Both the position numbers and the translations under genes were made by a program. Under the pieces are notes generated by a model, which ran no database searches, was not told the DNA's origin, and worked only from the letters and a program-made list of their open reading frames with translations. Shown here one piece after another: positions 43,413 to 53,821 of a DNA stretch of 64,000 bases (position 1 is the stretch's first letter; each line of letters starts with the position of its first letter). Source of the stretch: Xanthobacter autotrophicus (GTDB lineage: Bacteria; Pseudomonadota; Alphaproteobacteria; Rhizobiales; Xanthobacteraceae); contig NZ_VAUP01000037.1 in NCBI RefSeq assembly GCF_005871085.1, positions 1-64,000 of the forward strand, written 5' to 3'.

Positions 43413-44383
43413 CGCCGCCTTTCCGTAAAGCCGGGAGCCCGGCTCTCCGCACGTCCGCAATGACGGCTTTGCTCCTGTCCGTATCGGCGCTCGCCGGCTG
43501 CGCCACCCAGAAGCCGCCCGAGATCAGCTATGATGCAGAGGTCCCTCCCCTGCCGGCGGTTCCCGCTGTGGCCGATGGCCGCCCGCGGCCCCTGCACATC
43601 CCGCCGGCCTGGACCCCGAGCCGCGGCGGCGCTGCGGCCAACATGCCGACCGCCCGGGTCGAGAACGCCAATGCGGCCGCCCGCGTCGAGCCGAAGAAGG
43701 AAGGCTATTACAACGCCATACAGATCTTCCCCTTCAGCGAAGGCGCACTCTACCAGATCTATGCCGCACCCGGGCAGATCACCGACATCGCCCTCGAGCC
43801 CGGTGAGAGCCTGACGGGGTCGGGCCCCATCGCCGCCGGCGACACCGCACGCTGGGTCATCGGTGACACCGAGAACGGGTCGGGCGTGACGCGGCGCGTC
43901 CATGTGCTGGTGAAACCCACGCGGCCGGACATCACCACCAACCTCGTGGTTACCACCGACCGGCGCACCTACATGATCGAGCTGCGCTCCGGGGAGAAGC
44001 CGTACATGCCGGCGGTGGCCTGGGCCTATCCGCAACCGCCGGCTTCCCAGCGGCAGTCTGTTCCCGCGGTCCCGGTCATCCCCGCCGTCGAAGCGCGGAA
44101 CTATCGCTACGGCCTCTCCGGCGACACGCCGCCCTGGCGGCCGGTCGAGGTCTATGACGACGGGCGGCGGGTCTATGTGGTGTTCCCGCGCGGCATCGTG
44201 CAGGGCGAGATGCCGCCCATCTTCGTCATCGGCCCCGAGGGCGAGGCGCAGATCGTCAACAGCCGCATCCACCAGAACATCCTGATCGTCGACCGCCTGT
44301 TCGGCGCCGCGGAGTTGCGCCTCGGCAGCGGCGAGCGCCAGCAGAAGGTCCGGATCGTGCGCACCGATGGGAGGCCTGCCTGA
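43409..44383 (+). CDS. trbG: TrbG, VirB9-like lipoprotein
   Basis: I start at ATG 43409. The 324-residue protein has a lipobox-type signal LSVSALAGCAT (Cys about 32), then GYYNAIQIFPFSEGALYQIY, ITDIALEPGESL, and RWVIGDTENGSG, the VirB9/TrbG pattern, ending IVDRLFGAAELRLGSG. It belongs to the outer-membrane core with TrbI. One base overlaps the trbI start. Confidence 0.93.
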   Translation: MTPPFRKAGSPALRTSAMTALLLSVSALAGCATQKPPEISYDAEVPPLPAVPAVADGRPRPLHIPPAWTPSRGGAAANMPTARVENANAAARVEPKKEGYYNAIQIFPFSEGALYQIYAAPGQITDIALEPGESLTGSGPIAAGDTARWVIGDTENGSGVTRRVHVLVKPTRPDITTNLVVTTDRRTYMIELRSGEKPYMPAVAWAYPQPPASQRQSVPAVPVIPAVEARNYRYGLSGDTPPWRPVEVYDDGRRVYVVFPRGIVQGEMPPIFVIGPEGEAQIVNSRIHQNILIVDRLFGAAELRLGSGERQQKVRIVRTDGRPA

Positions 44384-45558
44384 TGAGCGAGACACCCACG
44401 CCCGATCAGGGCAGGCCACCCGAGGAGGCCGCCGCGCCCATGCGTCTGCGGGCGGAGCCGCCGCGCGTGACCCGCCTCTCGCGCAAGGTCCTCGCCGGCA
44501 TCGGCCTTGTGGCTGGCCTGGGATTGGGCGGGGCGCTGATCTATGCCCTGCAGACCCGCCATGCCGGCACAGGCGCAGAGGAGCTCTATTCCACGGGGAA
44601 CCGCTCCACCGCCGACGGCCTCGCCGGCCTGCCGCGTGACTATACCGGTCCGATCCTCGGCCCCCCGCTGCCGGGCGATCTCGGTCGGCCCATCGTCAAT
44701 GCGCAGAACCGGGGACAGCCGGTCGTGCCACCGGCCATGCCGACCGCCACCGTCGATCCGGAAGAGCAGCGCCGCCACGCCGAGCAGGAGGCCGCCAGGA
44801 CCTCGCGCGTGTTCTTCCAGACCGAGACACGATCGGTGGGGCCGGCGTCCGCGATCGCCGGACCCGCAGGCATGGCCGGCATGCCTGGCCTGAATGGCGT
44901 TCCCACAACTCCTTCGGCTCAGGAGCGGCAACTCAACTTTCTCAACGCCGCCGTCGACCGGCGGACCGTTGCACCCGACCGGGTGATGGCACCGGCATCG
45001 CCCTATGTGCTTCAGGCGGGCGCAGTCATATCCGCGGCGCTCATCACCGGCATCCGTTCGGATCTGCCCGGGCAGATCACCGCCCAAGTCACCGAGCACA
45101 TCTATGACAGCCCGACCGGGCGCGTTCTCCTCGTCCCCCAGGGCACGCGCATCATCGGCGAATACAGCAACGATGTCGGGTTCGGTCAGCGACGGATCCT
45201 GCTGGTCTGGAACCGGCTGATCTTCCCCAATGGACGCTCGATCGTGATCGAGCGCCAGCCGGGCGCGGACACACAAGGATATGCCGGTCTTGAGGACGGC
45301 GTCGATTATCATTGGTGGGACCTCGCCAAGGCCGCGGCGCTTTCAACCCTGCTCAGCGTCGGCGCCGAACTCGCCGTCGATGACGAGGACCGCCTGCTGC
45401 GCGCCATCAGGAACGGAGGCCAGGACACCGTCAACGATGCCGGCCAGCAGATCATCCGCCGCCAGCTCAATGTGCCACCGACGCTGACGATCCGGCCGGG
45501 ATTTCCGGTCAGGATCATCGTCACCCGGGACCTGCCCCTGGAACCCTATGGAGGATGA
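44383..45558 (+). CDS. trbI: TrbI, VirB10-like protein
   Basis: A 391-residue protein with a cytoplasmic N-terminus, one membrane segment (LAGIGLVAGLGLGGALIYAL, residues about 30-50), a proline-rich linker and a VirB10 C-terminal domain: PYVLQAGAVISAALITGIRS, IYDSPTGRVLLVPQGTRIIG and WNRLIFPNGRSIVI. It spans the envelope and gates the channel. It completes the core set of the mating-pair apparatus. Confidence 0.94.
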   Translation: MSETPTPDQGRPPEEAAAPMRLRAEPPRVTRLSRKVLAGIGLVAGLGLGGALIYALQTRHAGTGAEELYSTGNRSTADGLAGLPRDYTGPILGPPLPGDLGRPIVNAQNRGQPVVPPAMPTATVDPEEQRRHAEQEAARTSRVFFQTETRSVGPASAIAGPAGMAGMPGLNGVPTTPSAQERQLNFLNAAVDRRTVAPDRVMAPASPYVLQAGAVISAALITGIRSDLPGQITAQVTEHIYDSPTGRVLLVPQGTRIIGEYSNDVGFGQRRILLVWNRLIFPNGRSIVIERQPGADTQGYAGLEDGVDYHWWDLAKAAALSTLLSVGAELAVDDEDRLLRAIRNGGQDTVNDAGQQIIRRQLNVPPTLTIRPGFPVRIIVTRDLPLEPYGG

Positions 45559-45560
45559 TC

Positions 45561-45818
45561 ATGACGAAGCTGAAGCTGGGTCCGATTCCGGATGACAAGT
45601 CGGTCAAGGTCACGCTGGAATTACCCGCCGCGCTCCATCGCGACCTGACCGCCTATGCCGAGGTGCTGGCCCGCGGGACCGAACAACCGATGATGGATCC
45701 CATGAAGCTAATCGTCCCGATGCTGGAGCGCTTCATTGCCACTGATCGCGGCTTCGCCAAGGCTAAGCGCGGGCGGATCGCTCATTCCGACGAGAGGGAC
45801 GGGGCCGTGTCGGAATAA
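45561..45818 (+). CDS. DUF2274 family protein
   Basis: I use ATG 45561, six bases after GGAGG (45550-45554); an earlier ATG at 45555 touches the ribosome site. The 85-residue product reads TKLKLGPIPDDKSVKVTLEL and PAALHRDLTAYAEVLAR, an RHH-like small protein family (DUF2274) that closes trb operons in these elements. Function unknown, possibly a regulator. Its 3' end overlaps the convergent LysR gene by 37 bp. Confidence 0.85.
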   Translation: MTKLKLGPIPDDKSVKVTLELPAALHRDLTAYAEVLARGTEQPMMDPMKLIVPMLERFIATDRGFAKAKRGRIAHSDERDGAVSE

Positions 45819-46699
45819 CGCTCGCGAAGCAGATCGAGGAAGGGCCGCAGCGCTGGATTTCGATTGGTCTCTTTCCAGTAGGCCGCGAACCGGATGCGGA
45901 CCGGGCCTTCGTCATCGTGAAGCTCACGATAGACGATCCCCCTATCGCTGGTGCCGGCTGCACTTTCCGAGACCAACGTCAGCCCGAGGCCCGCCGCGAC
46001 GAACCCGAGAAAGCGGTCCAGGCAGACGTCGTGACCGATGAAGACGCAGCCGCATCCACTTCCGAGCCGGGTCCGAAGCATCGTCTCAAAATCAGGCCCC
46101 GGATCACGCCGATTGACCAAGACACGTGCGTCGGCGAGATCTGGCCAGCCGATCACAGGGCTCTCGCAAAGTGCATGGTTTGCCGGCAGGGCGACCATGA
46201 CCTGCTCGCTCCAAAGCGGCAGCAACGCGCCATTCCACGGCACATGTCCGGCTGCCGTAAGGAAGACATCAATGTTCCCGGTAGTGAGGTCAGCGAGCAG
46301 CCGGGACCGTGCCCCATCGATCCCGTGAACCGCCACTGCCTGATGCTGCTCCGCGTACGCTGCGAGGGTGGCCCGTAGATTGCCAACCGACAGGGCCATG
46401 CAAAGGCCAACCACGAGATCGCCGCTTTCGCCGCGTCCACGAGCTCTCATCCGCGAGAATACGGCATCCGCTTCGGCCAGGATGCGCTTTGCCACCGCGA
46501 TAAATTCGTCGCCAGCGGCGGTGAGCCGTGTTCCGTTGGCGCTCCTCTCGAACAACTCGGCACCAAGCCGGTATTCCAAGTCGCGCAGACGGCGGCTGAG
46601 TGTGGACTCGCGCACGCGAAGCGCCTCTGCAGCTCGCCTCAGGCTGCGATGCTCAGCCGCGGCAATGGCCCAGCGCATGTCGCGAAGCTCAGCCGGCAC
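45782..46699 (-). CDS. LysR family transcriptional regulator
   Basis: A 305-residue LTTR: HTH WAIAAAEHRSLRRAAEALRV, RESTLSRRLRDLEYRLGAEL, FERSANGTRLTAAG at the N-terminus, then a periplasmic-binding-type effector domain. It converges on and overlaps the DUF2274 gene. LysR genes often end trb clusters of this type, but no target is obvious; the catabolic genes to the right have their own IclR regulator. Confidence 0.9.
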   Translation of the reverse strand: MPAELRDMRWAIAAAEHRSLRRAAEALRVRESTLSRRLRDLEYRLGAELFERSANGTRLTAAGDEFIAVAKRILAEADAVFSRMRARGRGESGDLVVGLCMALSVGNLRATLAAYAEQHQAVAVHGIDGARSRLLADLTTGNIDVFLTAAGHVPWNGALLPLWSEQVMVALPANHALCESPVIGWPDLADARVLVNRRDPGPDFETMLRTRLGSGCGCVFIGHDVCLDRFLGFVAAGLGLTLVSESAAGTSDRGIVYRELHDDEGPVRIRFAAYWKETNRNPALRPFLDLLRERYSDTAPSLSSE

Positions 46700-47017
46700 T
46701 ATCTATCCCCTCTTTCAAGCGGGTGCATGCAGACAACACGACGGGACAAAGCTTCTACCTTTAGACCTCTCTGAAGCCGTGCGCGGGAGCTTCTGAACTG
46801 CCTGAAGGTCCTCTCGACGCATTGAGCTCCCAGTGGCGCTAGCCGTCTTGGGGCTCCGTGGTGTCATCGGTTGGTGTCGCTGTCGGAATGAGGATTTCCT
46901 AGCTCCCGTGACACGCAAAATTGCTTTAAGTTGTTGCGTTAAATGAGCTTCATCATGCGAGCTGGTATCGCTTCGCGGAAGGATGCGCGCCAGTCGACAT
47001 CTTCCGTTGAGCTGACG
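46700..47017. other. Gap between the LysR gene and the binding-protein gene
   Basis: About 320 bp. It must hold the LysR promoter. I see no gene, and no clear terminator for the minus-strand gene that ends at 47018. This is the junction between transfer genes and catabolic cargo. Confidence 0.5.
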
Positions 47018-48241
47018 TCAGCGTGAGGCATTGGGCGCCGCTACCAATGAGCATCCACCCTCCGCTATGGGGCGGAAAGCCTGATCACCGGGAACTCTCT
47101 TCACCAATGTGTAGAGGTCCCACTCCCCCTTTGACTGGGACGGCGCCTTCACCTCGAACAGGTACATCTCCCGCTCGAGACGCCCGTCGAGCCTGAGACG
47201 CCCCTCGTGCGTCATGAAGTCGTTGACCGGAAGCGCCCGCATCTTGTTCATCACCTGAGTGCCGTCCTTGGTGCCAGCAACCTTGACCGCTTTGAGATAA
47301 TGAGCGACTGCGCTGTAGACACCAGCTTGGCCCCAACTCGGCGGACGTCCCATGCGTTCGGCGAACCGCTTCGCGAAGGCGCGGCTCGGCTCGTCTAGGT
47401 CCCAATAATAAGGAGTGGCAAGTAGCAGACCCTGCGCCGCTTTCAGGCCTAGTCCCTTCACGTCCTGAAGGAAGATCACGAACGTCGCAATCTTCTGGCC
47501 GCCTTCACGAATGCCAAACTCGTCGGCCTGCTTCAGGGCATTGGTGGTGTCGGCAGCGGCGTTGGCAAATCCGATGATCTTCGCCCCGGACTGTTGCGCT
47601 TTCAGCAGGAAGGAGGAGAAGTCAGCTGAACCCAGAGGCGCGAAAACCGAACCGAGGACCTTGCCTCCGCCCGCCTCGACGATTTTAGCCGCATCGTGGG
47701 CCAGGCCTCGCCCAAAGGCATAATCCGCGCCGAGGAAGAACCAGCTATCACCTCCTGCCTGCACCAGGGCGTTCCCCAGCACCTTAGCCTGCGAATAGGT
47801 GTCGATGCCCCAGACTGCAGTATAAAATGAGCATCTCGTTCCGGTCAGATCCGTACTTAGCGATCCCAGCAGCAAAGCGGGCTTCTTGTACTGCTCCGCA
47901 ACGCCCGAGACTGCGAAGCCCACAGCGGAGTTGGGGACGTCGGTGATCATGTCTACCCCGTCCACGTCAAACCAGCGCCGGGCCAGCGTCGACCCCACCT
48001 CTGGTTTGTGCTGATGATCGGCAGCCACGAGTTCCACCTTCTGCCCGAGCACCTCCCCAGCATCCTCGATGGCTAGACGTGCAGCCTCGACGGACCCTCG
48101 CCCAGAAACGTCGGAATAGACTGATGACATATCCGTGAGTACGCCGATCTTCACGGGGCCGGATTCCGCTGCGAGCGCCGCTCCGACGGATGATACCCAC
48201 GCCGCTAGTACCAGCGTCGGCCACCTGATGGTCATGTTCAT
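47018..48241 (-). CDS. ABC transporter substrate-binding protein (branched-chain amino acid type)
   Basis: I start at ATG 48241 after GAGGGAA. The 407-residue product has a signal peptide (LVLAAWVSSVGAALAAES) and the type I periplasmic binding fold: VKIGVLTDMSSVYSDVSGRG, SVEAARLAIEDAG, TDVPNSAVGFAVSGVAEQYK. In aromatic-degradation clusters such proteins bind aromatic acids rather than amino acids. No permease or ATPase gene is in the window, so the transporter is incomplete here or uses components elsewhere. It is the most distal gene of the minus-strand catabolic group. Confidence 0.9.
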   Translation of the reverse strand: MNMTIRWPTLVLAAWVSSVGAALAAESGPVKIGVLTDMSSVYSDVSGRGSVEAARLAIEDAGEVLGQKVELVAADHQHKPEVGSTLARRWFDVDGVDMITDVPNSAVGFAVSGVAEQYKKPALLLGSLSTDLTGTRCSFYTAVWGIDTYSQAKVLGNALVQAGGDSWFFLGADYAFGRGLAHDAAKIVEAGGGKVLGSVFAPLGSADFSSFLLKAQQSGAKIIGFANAAADTTNALKQADEFGIREGGQKIATFVIFLQDVKGLGLKAAQGLLLATPYYWDLDEPSRAFAKRFAERMGRPPSWGQAGVYSAVAHYLKAVKVAGTKDGTQVMNKMRALPVNDFMTHEGRLRLDGRLEREMYLFEVKAPSQSKGEWDLYTLVKRVPGDQAFRPIAEGGCSLVAAPNASR

Positions 48242-48771
48242 TGCTGTTCCCTCATGGTGTGGCGTCCTCCCGGCGTTGCGGAACTGGACTACAAAGGCTG
48301 ACTGCCTTCGTGATCTCGGACCTGCGTCATAGATGTGCTCGATCCTGACATCCACGACAGCACACGCGACACGAGTATTCTGACCCGCGTAACAAATCAT
48401 CGATGCTGTAATTACTGTGCAAGATCCCGAGTATGATCTCGGTTTTGCTTATGACAGAGAGCTGATCGTACATTACTCGCCGCTTGGAACAGGATGCCAT
48501 CTTCATCCCAGCATTCGGTGAGACGACCGGCCTAATGGCTGTCGACAAAGCGGGCCGCCGGCTGTCTCGGCGCGGACATTCGCATCGTGGGCAATACCGG
48601 GGCGCCCTTTGGTTCGCGGAGGCGATATAAGTTCCCACGCACCACATCAGGAGCACCGTGGGAGCGAGTCGCGAGCGCACGCTCTGCGGAGATGGCGGGC
48701 TGCAATCCGGCGTAGACGACGTCCCGGCTCTGACCCTTGCACCAAGCTCGCAACCCGACATCCATTCGACT
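48242..48771. other. Gap in the catabolic cluster
   Basis: About 530 bp between the binding-protein gene and the channel gene, both on minus. The reading frames present are not protein-like. It probably carries the promoter of the binding-protein gene. Confidence 0.5.
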
Positions 48772-49614
48772 TCAATACTTGAAAACCGCCGGCCGTCCCA
48801 CAGACGAGGGTGCCATCAGCGGAACAATAATGTTTGCCCAAACCCTCGTCTCGTAGCCTCCATAGTTCTCCTGATACACGTCGCGGGTCAGCTTCAGTTG
48901 AACGTTGACGATATCGAAGTCATAGCCGATGAGGCCGCCCAGCGCGAATTGGCTTTGCTTCTGATATCCGGGATAAGGTGTTGACAGATCGGTAGAGCCG
49001 AAGCCAACTGCGCCGATCTCGAACTTGCCGAACTTCTTGGTGGCCGTCAGGTCCACGTTGGACCAGGCCGGTCCGCCGTCCGCGCCGCTCGCCCCGGTGC
49101 CGTAGTAGAAGGTAGAGGAAAGATTCCAGCCATCCCGAAGATAGCTTAGGGCGGCAAGGCCCTGCCAAGAGACAAAATTCCGCCCCACGTCCGAGCGGAT
49201 CGGGAGATAGATTCCGCTCTGGAAACCACCGAAGAAGCCGTTGCCGAGATCCCATTTCACTTGCATATCGATAATGGCATTGGCCATGCCGGATAATTCC
49301 GGCCCATTTTCCACGTTCACATTCACAAAGGGTATGGTCGCGTCGAGCATGATGACGCCGCCAGCCAGCTTGTAGGGAGTCGACCAGATCAGCCAGGCTG
49401 GAGCGATCGCGCCGACATCCACGCCAGGATTGGAATCACGCGAGCCGTAGCTGGGAAAGGTGATAGACCACAATCCCTCCGGCAGCGGCGCACCCATTGG
49501 AAGGCCTGTCGAGAGGCCCGGCAGGATCTCAGAGCCGGCGTACGCGCTCATGCCAGATAGATTCGCTAGGCAACTACACGCTACAACTAACATCATAAAT
49601 CTATTCGTGTTCAT
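48772..49614 (-). CDS. Outer-membrane channel, SphA/phenol MetA-pathway family
   Basis: I start at ATG 49614 after GGGAGGGG. The 280-residue protein has a signal peptide and beta-barrel-like alternation with YGSRDSNPGVDVGAIAPAWL, IDMQVKWDLGNGFFGGFQSG and a terminal VFKY. This matches the SphA-like transporter family (MetA-pathway of phenol degradation) often encoded with meta-cleavage genes. It likely lets the aromatic substrate across the outer membrane. Confidence 0.8.
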   Translation of the reverse strand: MNTNRFMMLVVACSCLANLSGMSAYAGSEILPGLSTGLPMGAPLPEGLWSITFPSYGSRDSNPGVDVGAIAPAWLIWSTPYKLAGGVIMLDATIPFVNVNVENGPELSGMANAIIDMQVKWDLGNGFFGGFQSGIYLPIRSDVGRNFVSWQGLAALSYLRDGWNLSSTFYYGTGASGADGGPAWSNVDLTATKKFGKFEIGAVGFGSTDLSTPYPGYQKQSQFALGGLIGYDFDIVNVQLKLTRDVYQENYGGYETRVWANIIVPLMAPSSVGRPAVFKY

Positions 49615-49772
49615 GATCAAACGCCCCTCCCTGGAATTCTGTTTATTTCTTGATCTCATGGCAGATTCGAGTGAAGAGTGCTCTACTCGCTGCTACTGCA
49701 GTGTCCCTCTGCGGCATGTCCTGGTGTTGCGCACAGCCCAGCTCACCATCTCGACGAACTATTCGAGCGCTC

Positions 49773-50816
49773 TCATCCGATGACCGCTCCGACTTCACGG
49801 GCTTTCAGAATGTCGAGGGCCACGTCGACGATCATGTCCTCCTGGCCGCCCACCATGCGCCGGCGGCCGAGCTCGGAGAGGATGTCGCGGGTGTCGACGC
49901 CATAGCTCTTCGCAGCATTCTCTGCATGGCGCAGGAAGCTCGAATAGACGCCGGCGTAGCCGAGCGACAGGCTCTCGCGGTCCACCCGCACCGGGCGGTC
50001 CTGGAGCGGCCGCACGAGGTCGTCGGCCGCATCCATCAGCATGTGCAGGTCGCATCCGGTCTCGATGCCCATGCGGTCGAGCACGGCGATAACGGCTTCC
50101 AGTGGCGCATTGCCCGCGCCCGCGCCCATGCCGGCAAGAGAGGCATCCACCCGAACGGCCCCCGCCTCGATGCCCGCCACCGCATTGGCAACGCCCAGCG
50201 TCAGGTTGTGATGGGTGTGAACGCCGATCTCGGTTTCGGGGCGCACCGCCGCGCGCACCGCCCGGACCCGCTCAGCATACTGGCCGGGCAGCAGCGCGCC
50301 GGCGGAATCCGTCACATAAACGCACTCGGCGCCGTAGCTCTCCATGAGAAGTGCCTGTTCCACCAGCTTGTCCACCGGCGCCATGTGGGCCATCATGAGG
50401 AAACCCACCGTGTCCATGCCCAGCGCCCGTCCCGCCTCGATGTGCTGGCGCGAAACATCCGCCTCGGTGCAGTGGGTGGCGATGCGCACCGAGCGGGCGC
50501 CGGCCAGGTGGGCCTCCTTCAGGTCGTGCACGGTGCCGATGCCCGGCAGCAGCAGCACGGTCACCCGCGCAAAGGTGCATTCCTGCGCCACCGCGGCGAT
50601 CCATTCAACGTCGTCGTGGGACCCGAAGCCGTAGTTGAAGGTGGAACCGGTGATGCCGTCGCCGTGGGAGATCTCGATGGCGTCCGCGCGGGCGCGGTCG
50701 AGGGCGCGGGCGATGGCGCGCACCGTATCGAGGCCGTATTGGTGGCGGATGGCGTGCATGCCGTCGCGCAGCGTCACGTCCTGGATGTAGAGCTTGTTCG
50801 GATTGCTGCGGGCCAT
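49773..50816 (-). CDS. mhpE: 4-hydroxy-2-oxovalerate aldolase
   Basis: I start at ATG 50816. The 347-residue DRE-TIM metallolyase has the motif [15 protein letters not shown] (Arg17, Asp18, catalytic His21), [15 protein letters not shown], and the metal ligands in GVHTHHN. It splits 4-hydroxy-2-oxovalerate into pyruvate and acetaldehyde, which is channelled to the acylating dehydrogenase encoded just upstream. The start overlaps the dehydrogenase stop by one base (TGATG). Last step of the meta-cleavage lower pathway. Confidence 0.95.
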   Translation of the reverse strand: MARSNPNKLYIQDVTLRDGMHAIRHQYGLDTVRAIARALDRARADAIEISHGDGITGSTFNYGFGSHDDVEWIAAVAQECTFARVTVLLLPGIGTVHDLKEAHLAGARSVRIATHCTEADVSRQHIEAGRALGMDTVGFLMMAHMAPVDKLVEQALLMESYGAECVYVTDSAGALLPGQYAERVRAVRAAVRPETEIGVHTHHNLTLGVANAVAGIEAGAVRVDASLAGMGAGAGNAPLEAVIAVLDRMGIETGCDLHMLMDAADDLVRPLQDRPVRVDRESLSLGYAGVYSSFLRHAENAAKSYGVDTRDILSELGRRRMVGGQEDMIVDVALDILKAREVGAVIG

Positions 50817-51760
50817 CACGCGGCCTCCTTCCGCAATTGCTGCGCCGCCCAACGGTCGGCGGTGTTCATGGCCGCGGAGGTCATGATGTCGAGGTTGCCG
50901 GCATAAGCGGGCAGGTAGTGCGCGGCGCCCTCCACCTCCAGGAACACGGTGGTCTTGAGGCCCGAGGCCGGGCCGAAGCCGGGGATGCGCACCGGAGCGT
51001 TGTCGCCGATGGCTTCGAACTGTACCTTCTGCTTTAGGCGATAGCCGGGCACGTATTTCTGCACCGCCGCCACCATGTCGAGGATGGAGCGCTCGATGGC
51101 CTCCCGGCTACCGCCCTGGGACAGGGTGAACACCGTGTCCCGCATGATGAGCGGCGGCTCGGCGGGGTTGAGAATGATGACCGCCTTGGAGCGCTCAGCC
51201 CCGCCCAGGATGCGAATGGCACTGGAGGTGGTCTCGGTGAACTCGTCGATATTGGCGCGAGTGCCCGGGCCCGCCGACTTGGAGGAGATGGAAGCGACGA
51301 TCTCGCCCCAGATCACCCGGTCGGTGGCGCGGCGCACCGCGTGGACGATGGGAATGGTGGCCTGCCCGCCGCAGGTGACCATGTTCACGTTCGGCTCGTC
51401 GAGGTTCGCGTCGCCGTTGATGACGGGGATGGTGAAGGGCCCCACGGCGGCGGGGGTGAGGTCTATCACCTTCTTGCCGTCCGCCCGCAGGACCGCGTCG
51501 TTATGCAGGTGCGCCTTGGCCGAGGTGGCGTCGAACACGATCCGGATGTCGGGATAGTTGGGCAGCTTGCGCAGGCCGTCGATGCCCTCGTGGGTCACCG
51601 GCACGCCAAGGCGGGCGGCGCGGGCGAGGCCGTCGGAATTATGATCGATGCCGACCATGGCGCCCATCTCCAGATGGTCGGACATGCGCATGATCTTGAT
51701 CATCAGGTCGGTGCCGATATTGCCCGAGCCGATGATGGCCGCCTTGAGCTTCCCGCTCAT
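50816..51760 (-). CDS. mhpF: Acetaldehyde dehydrogenase (acylating)
   Basis: A 314-residue enzyme with the Rossmann motif GSGNIG (11-16), [10 protein letters not shown], and the catalytic Cys130 in [10 protein letters not shown]. It converts acetaldehyde plus CoA and NAD to acetyl-CoA. It forms a channelling complex with the aldolase encoded next. It lies 2 bp after the hydratase gene, all in one minus-strand operon. Confidence 0.95.
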   Translation of the reverse strand: MSGKLKAAIIGSGNIGTDLMIKIMRMSDHLEMGAMVGIDHNSDGLARAARLGVPVTHEGIDGLRKLPNYPDIRIVFDATSAKAHLHNDAVLRADGKKVIDLTPAAVGPFTIPVINGDANLDEPNVNMVTCGGQATIPIVHAVRRATDRVIWGEIVASISSKSAGPGTRANIDEFTETTSSAIRILGGAERSKAVIILNPAEPPLIMRDTVFTLSQGGSREAIERSILDMVAAVQKYVPGYRLKQKVQFEAIGDNAPVRIPGFGPASGLKTTVFLEVEGAAHYLPAYAGNLDIMTSAAMNTADRWAAQQLRKEAA

Positions 51761-51762
51761 GA

Positions 51763-52545
51763 TTAAACTCCGATGTAAAAGTTGAGCGTGGAAAAACCTT
51801 GGATCTCAGCAGTGACCGTCATACCCGCACGGACTTCCACCATGGGCCCCAACGCACCAGAAAGGATCAGATCGCCGGCTCTCAGCGGTTGGCCCAGGGC
51901 AGACATCTTGCGGCACAACCAGAGCGCGGCGTTTAGTGGATCTCCCATGCATGCAGCACCCACTCCGATCGAACGTGATCGACCGTCGATGCTGAGCACC
52001 GCCCCAGCGAGCCGCAGATCTAGGCCATCGAGCCTGCGAGGGCTGTTGCCCAGCACATAACCCCCGCCGGATGCGTTGTCGGCTACCGTATCGACAAGAC
52101 TTATCTTCCAGTTTTTTACTACAGTATCGACGATTTCAACCGCCGGAAGCACTTGATCAATCGCTGCAGCGAGAGTTGTCATCTGTAGCTTTGGATCATC
52201 GAGATCGCGGCCAAGCACAAACGCGACCTCAGCTTCGACGCGCGGCTGCATGAACCGGAATGCCTGCACTTCGTCATTCTGTCCGAAGGCATAGTCCGCC
52301 CATAGAGTCCCGAAATCGGGCTGGTCGACTCCCAGTTGCGCCTGTACTGCGGCGGAGGTCAGGCCGATCTTGTAGCCCACTGCGCGCCGGCCTGCCGCCA
52401 ACCAAAACTCCGTGTTTATCCGTTGCACTGCATTGGCATCATCAAGCGTCCTCAGGTCTAGTCGCTCTTGAATTGGCGCGATCTGCGTCAGCGAGCGGCG
52501 GCCCTCGCGGATTTCCTCCGCGGCGCGTGCAATTTTGTCGGTCAT
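51763..52545 (-). CDS. mhpD: 2-hydroxypenta-2,4-dienoate hydratase
   Basis: I start at ATG 52545, eight bases after GGAG. The 260-residue protein has the hydratase/decarboxylase family pattern: [42 protein letters not shown], and [14 protein letters not shown]. It hydrates 2-hydroxypenta-2,4-dienoate to 4-hydroxy-2-oxovalerate, the aldolase substrate. The family also includes 4-oxalocrotonate decarboxylases; the neighbours favour the hydratase. Confidence 0.9.
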   Translation of the reverse strand: MTDKIARAAEEIREGRRSLTQIAPIQERLDLRTLDDANAVQRINTEFWLAAGRRAVGYKIGLTSAAVQAQLGVDQPDFGTLWADYAFGQNDEVQAFRFMQPRVEAEVAFVLGRDLDDPKLQMTTLAAAIDQVLPAVEIVDTVVKNWKISLVDTVADNASGGGYVLGNSPRRLDGLDLRLAGAVLSIDGRSRSIGVGAACMGDPLNAALWLCRKMSALGQPLRAGDLILSGALGPMVEVRAGMTVTAEIQGFSTLNFYIGV

Positions 52546-52590
52546 TGTGTTGGCTCCGGACAAAGGGAAAAAACTATGCCGCAGCCTTTA

Positions 52591-53559
52591 TCATGGTTGG
52601 ACACATGGTCTGGATGGGATCGCTGGAATAGCAGTCATCACACCCATGCCGGTCAGCCACACTTCGACGGGCTGATAGAAATCAACAGTGGCTTGGTATT
52701 CCCCTTGCGAACTCAACGCGGCGAGAGTTGCGACCCATGTGCGAATCTCGTGTCCGCCCCGGCCGCAGATGTCTGTTAGTTCGTCGTCGTCGCTCTCGTC
52801 CAACACGTCTAGTTTGGCCGAAACGAAAGCGTCCAGCAGCATGCGGTCCCACTCCGGGTTTGGGGGCCGTAGGTTCGAAAGGCCCATTTGAACCTTGACG
52901 CCCTCACCCACCACTTTGCTGGTGCGGGCAAAGCGTTGCTCAAATGTGATGTTGCCGATACCGTTGATGAGCATATTGCGCAATTCCGGCGCGGCGCCCG
53001 CAAACGCCGGAATGGGAGGGTCGTGCGAAAGCCCACCAGAACCTATCAGCAGCACCCGTTCAGGGCGCCTTGCAGCCCAGCGGCCAACCGCCTCCCCCAT
53101 AGCGCGCACCCGCCGGAAGGTCGGGCGCGGCGCCGCAGCCGAATTGATAAAGACAGGAATGAAGGGTGGCAGATCATGCCCAATCGCCAGCAGCTCTAGC
53201 GGCTGGACGGCGCCGTGATCGACAACGATCTTATAGGACAGGGCTGTGTCGACTCCATCGTGAATAATCGAGCGGACAAGCTCCTCGGCCAGCGGAACCG
53301 GGACGGTCAGCCTGCCTGCGGAGCTGCCGTAATCGCCTACCGAATAGCCCTCGATGCCTACACAGAATGCTGGCAGAAGATCGTAAAAGAACCCGTTCAA
53401 ATGGTCAGGATAGAAAACCACAGCCAAGTCGGGCTTCAGAGCGAAGACTTTGTCTCGAACACGCTCCAGCGCCTCATTGAAGGCGGCTTCAGTTTCTGCT
53501 GGCGCCCGCACCTTGTCCAGAAGTGGACTGTGCGACATGCAGATCGCTCCAACGATCAT
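52591..53559 (-). CDS. mhpB: 3-carboxyethylcatechol 2,3-dioxygenase (MhpB-like, class III extradiol)
   Basis: I start at ATG 53559 after GGAGGAGAG. The 322-residue product follows E. coli MhpB along its length: CMSHSPLL, PDHLNGFFYDLLPAFCVG, GDYGSSAGRLTVPVPLAEE, and the active-site histidines His115 (VVDHGAVQPLE) and His179 (GGLSHDPP) at the same numbers as in E. coli. It cleaves 3-(2,3-dihydroxyphenyl)propionate or the cinnamate analogue in the meta position. It heads the minus-strand operon; a 15-bp IclR-type box lies 33 bp upstream of the start. Confidence 0.93.
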   Translation of the reverse strand: MIVGAICMSHSPLLDKVRAPAETEAAFNEALERVRDKVFALKPDLAVVFYPDHLNGFFYDLLPAFCVGIEGYSVGDYGSSAGRLTVPVPLAEELVRSIIHDGVDTALSYKIVVDHGAVQPLELLAIGHDLPPFIPVFINSAAAPRPTFRRVRAMGEAVGRWAARRPERVLLIGSGGLSHDPPIPAFAGAAPELRNMLINGIGNITFEQRFARTSKVVGEGVKVQMGLSNLRPPNPEWDRMLLDAFVSAKLDVLDESDDDELTDICGRGGHEIRTWVATLAALSSQGEYQATVDFYQPVEVWLTGMGVMTAIPAIPSRPCVQP

Positions 53560-53591
53560 CCGCTTCTCTCCTCCCCGTACTAGACTCGTTT

Positions 53592-53606
53592 GTCCGTTAT
53601 ACGAAC
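53592..53606 (-). promoter_or_regulatory. IclR-type operator upstream of mhpB
   Basis: On the minus strand GTTCG-TATAA-CGGAC, close to the 15-bp box bound by IclR-family regulators such as PcaR (GTTCG-N5-CGCAC type). It lies 33 bp before the mhpB start. Confidence 0.55.
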
Positions 53607-53821
53607 TTGCTCGTTGCCGCAGACTAGACTCAGCAATTTGCGTAAGGCACGTGACTTCTCCATGCCGTTCGCTGGATGCACAACGCCGGGGAGGGATGGG
53701 GCGGCTGCGCTGCTCTGCGCGATCAATGCAGTGCTCGATTGGACACTCGTTCCATCCCAGTCGGTGTGTCGGTGATCGTGGCCAGCTCAATAGCAGCGTA
53801 TCGACGCCGCCAAATGCCGAT

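Noticed and set aside
48327-48761. 144-codon minus-strand frame in the catabolic gap
   Set aside because: The sequence is Arg/Ser/Pro-rich without hydrophobic pattern or ribosome site.
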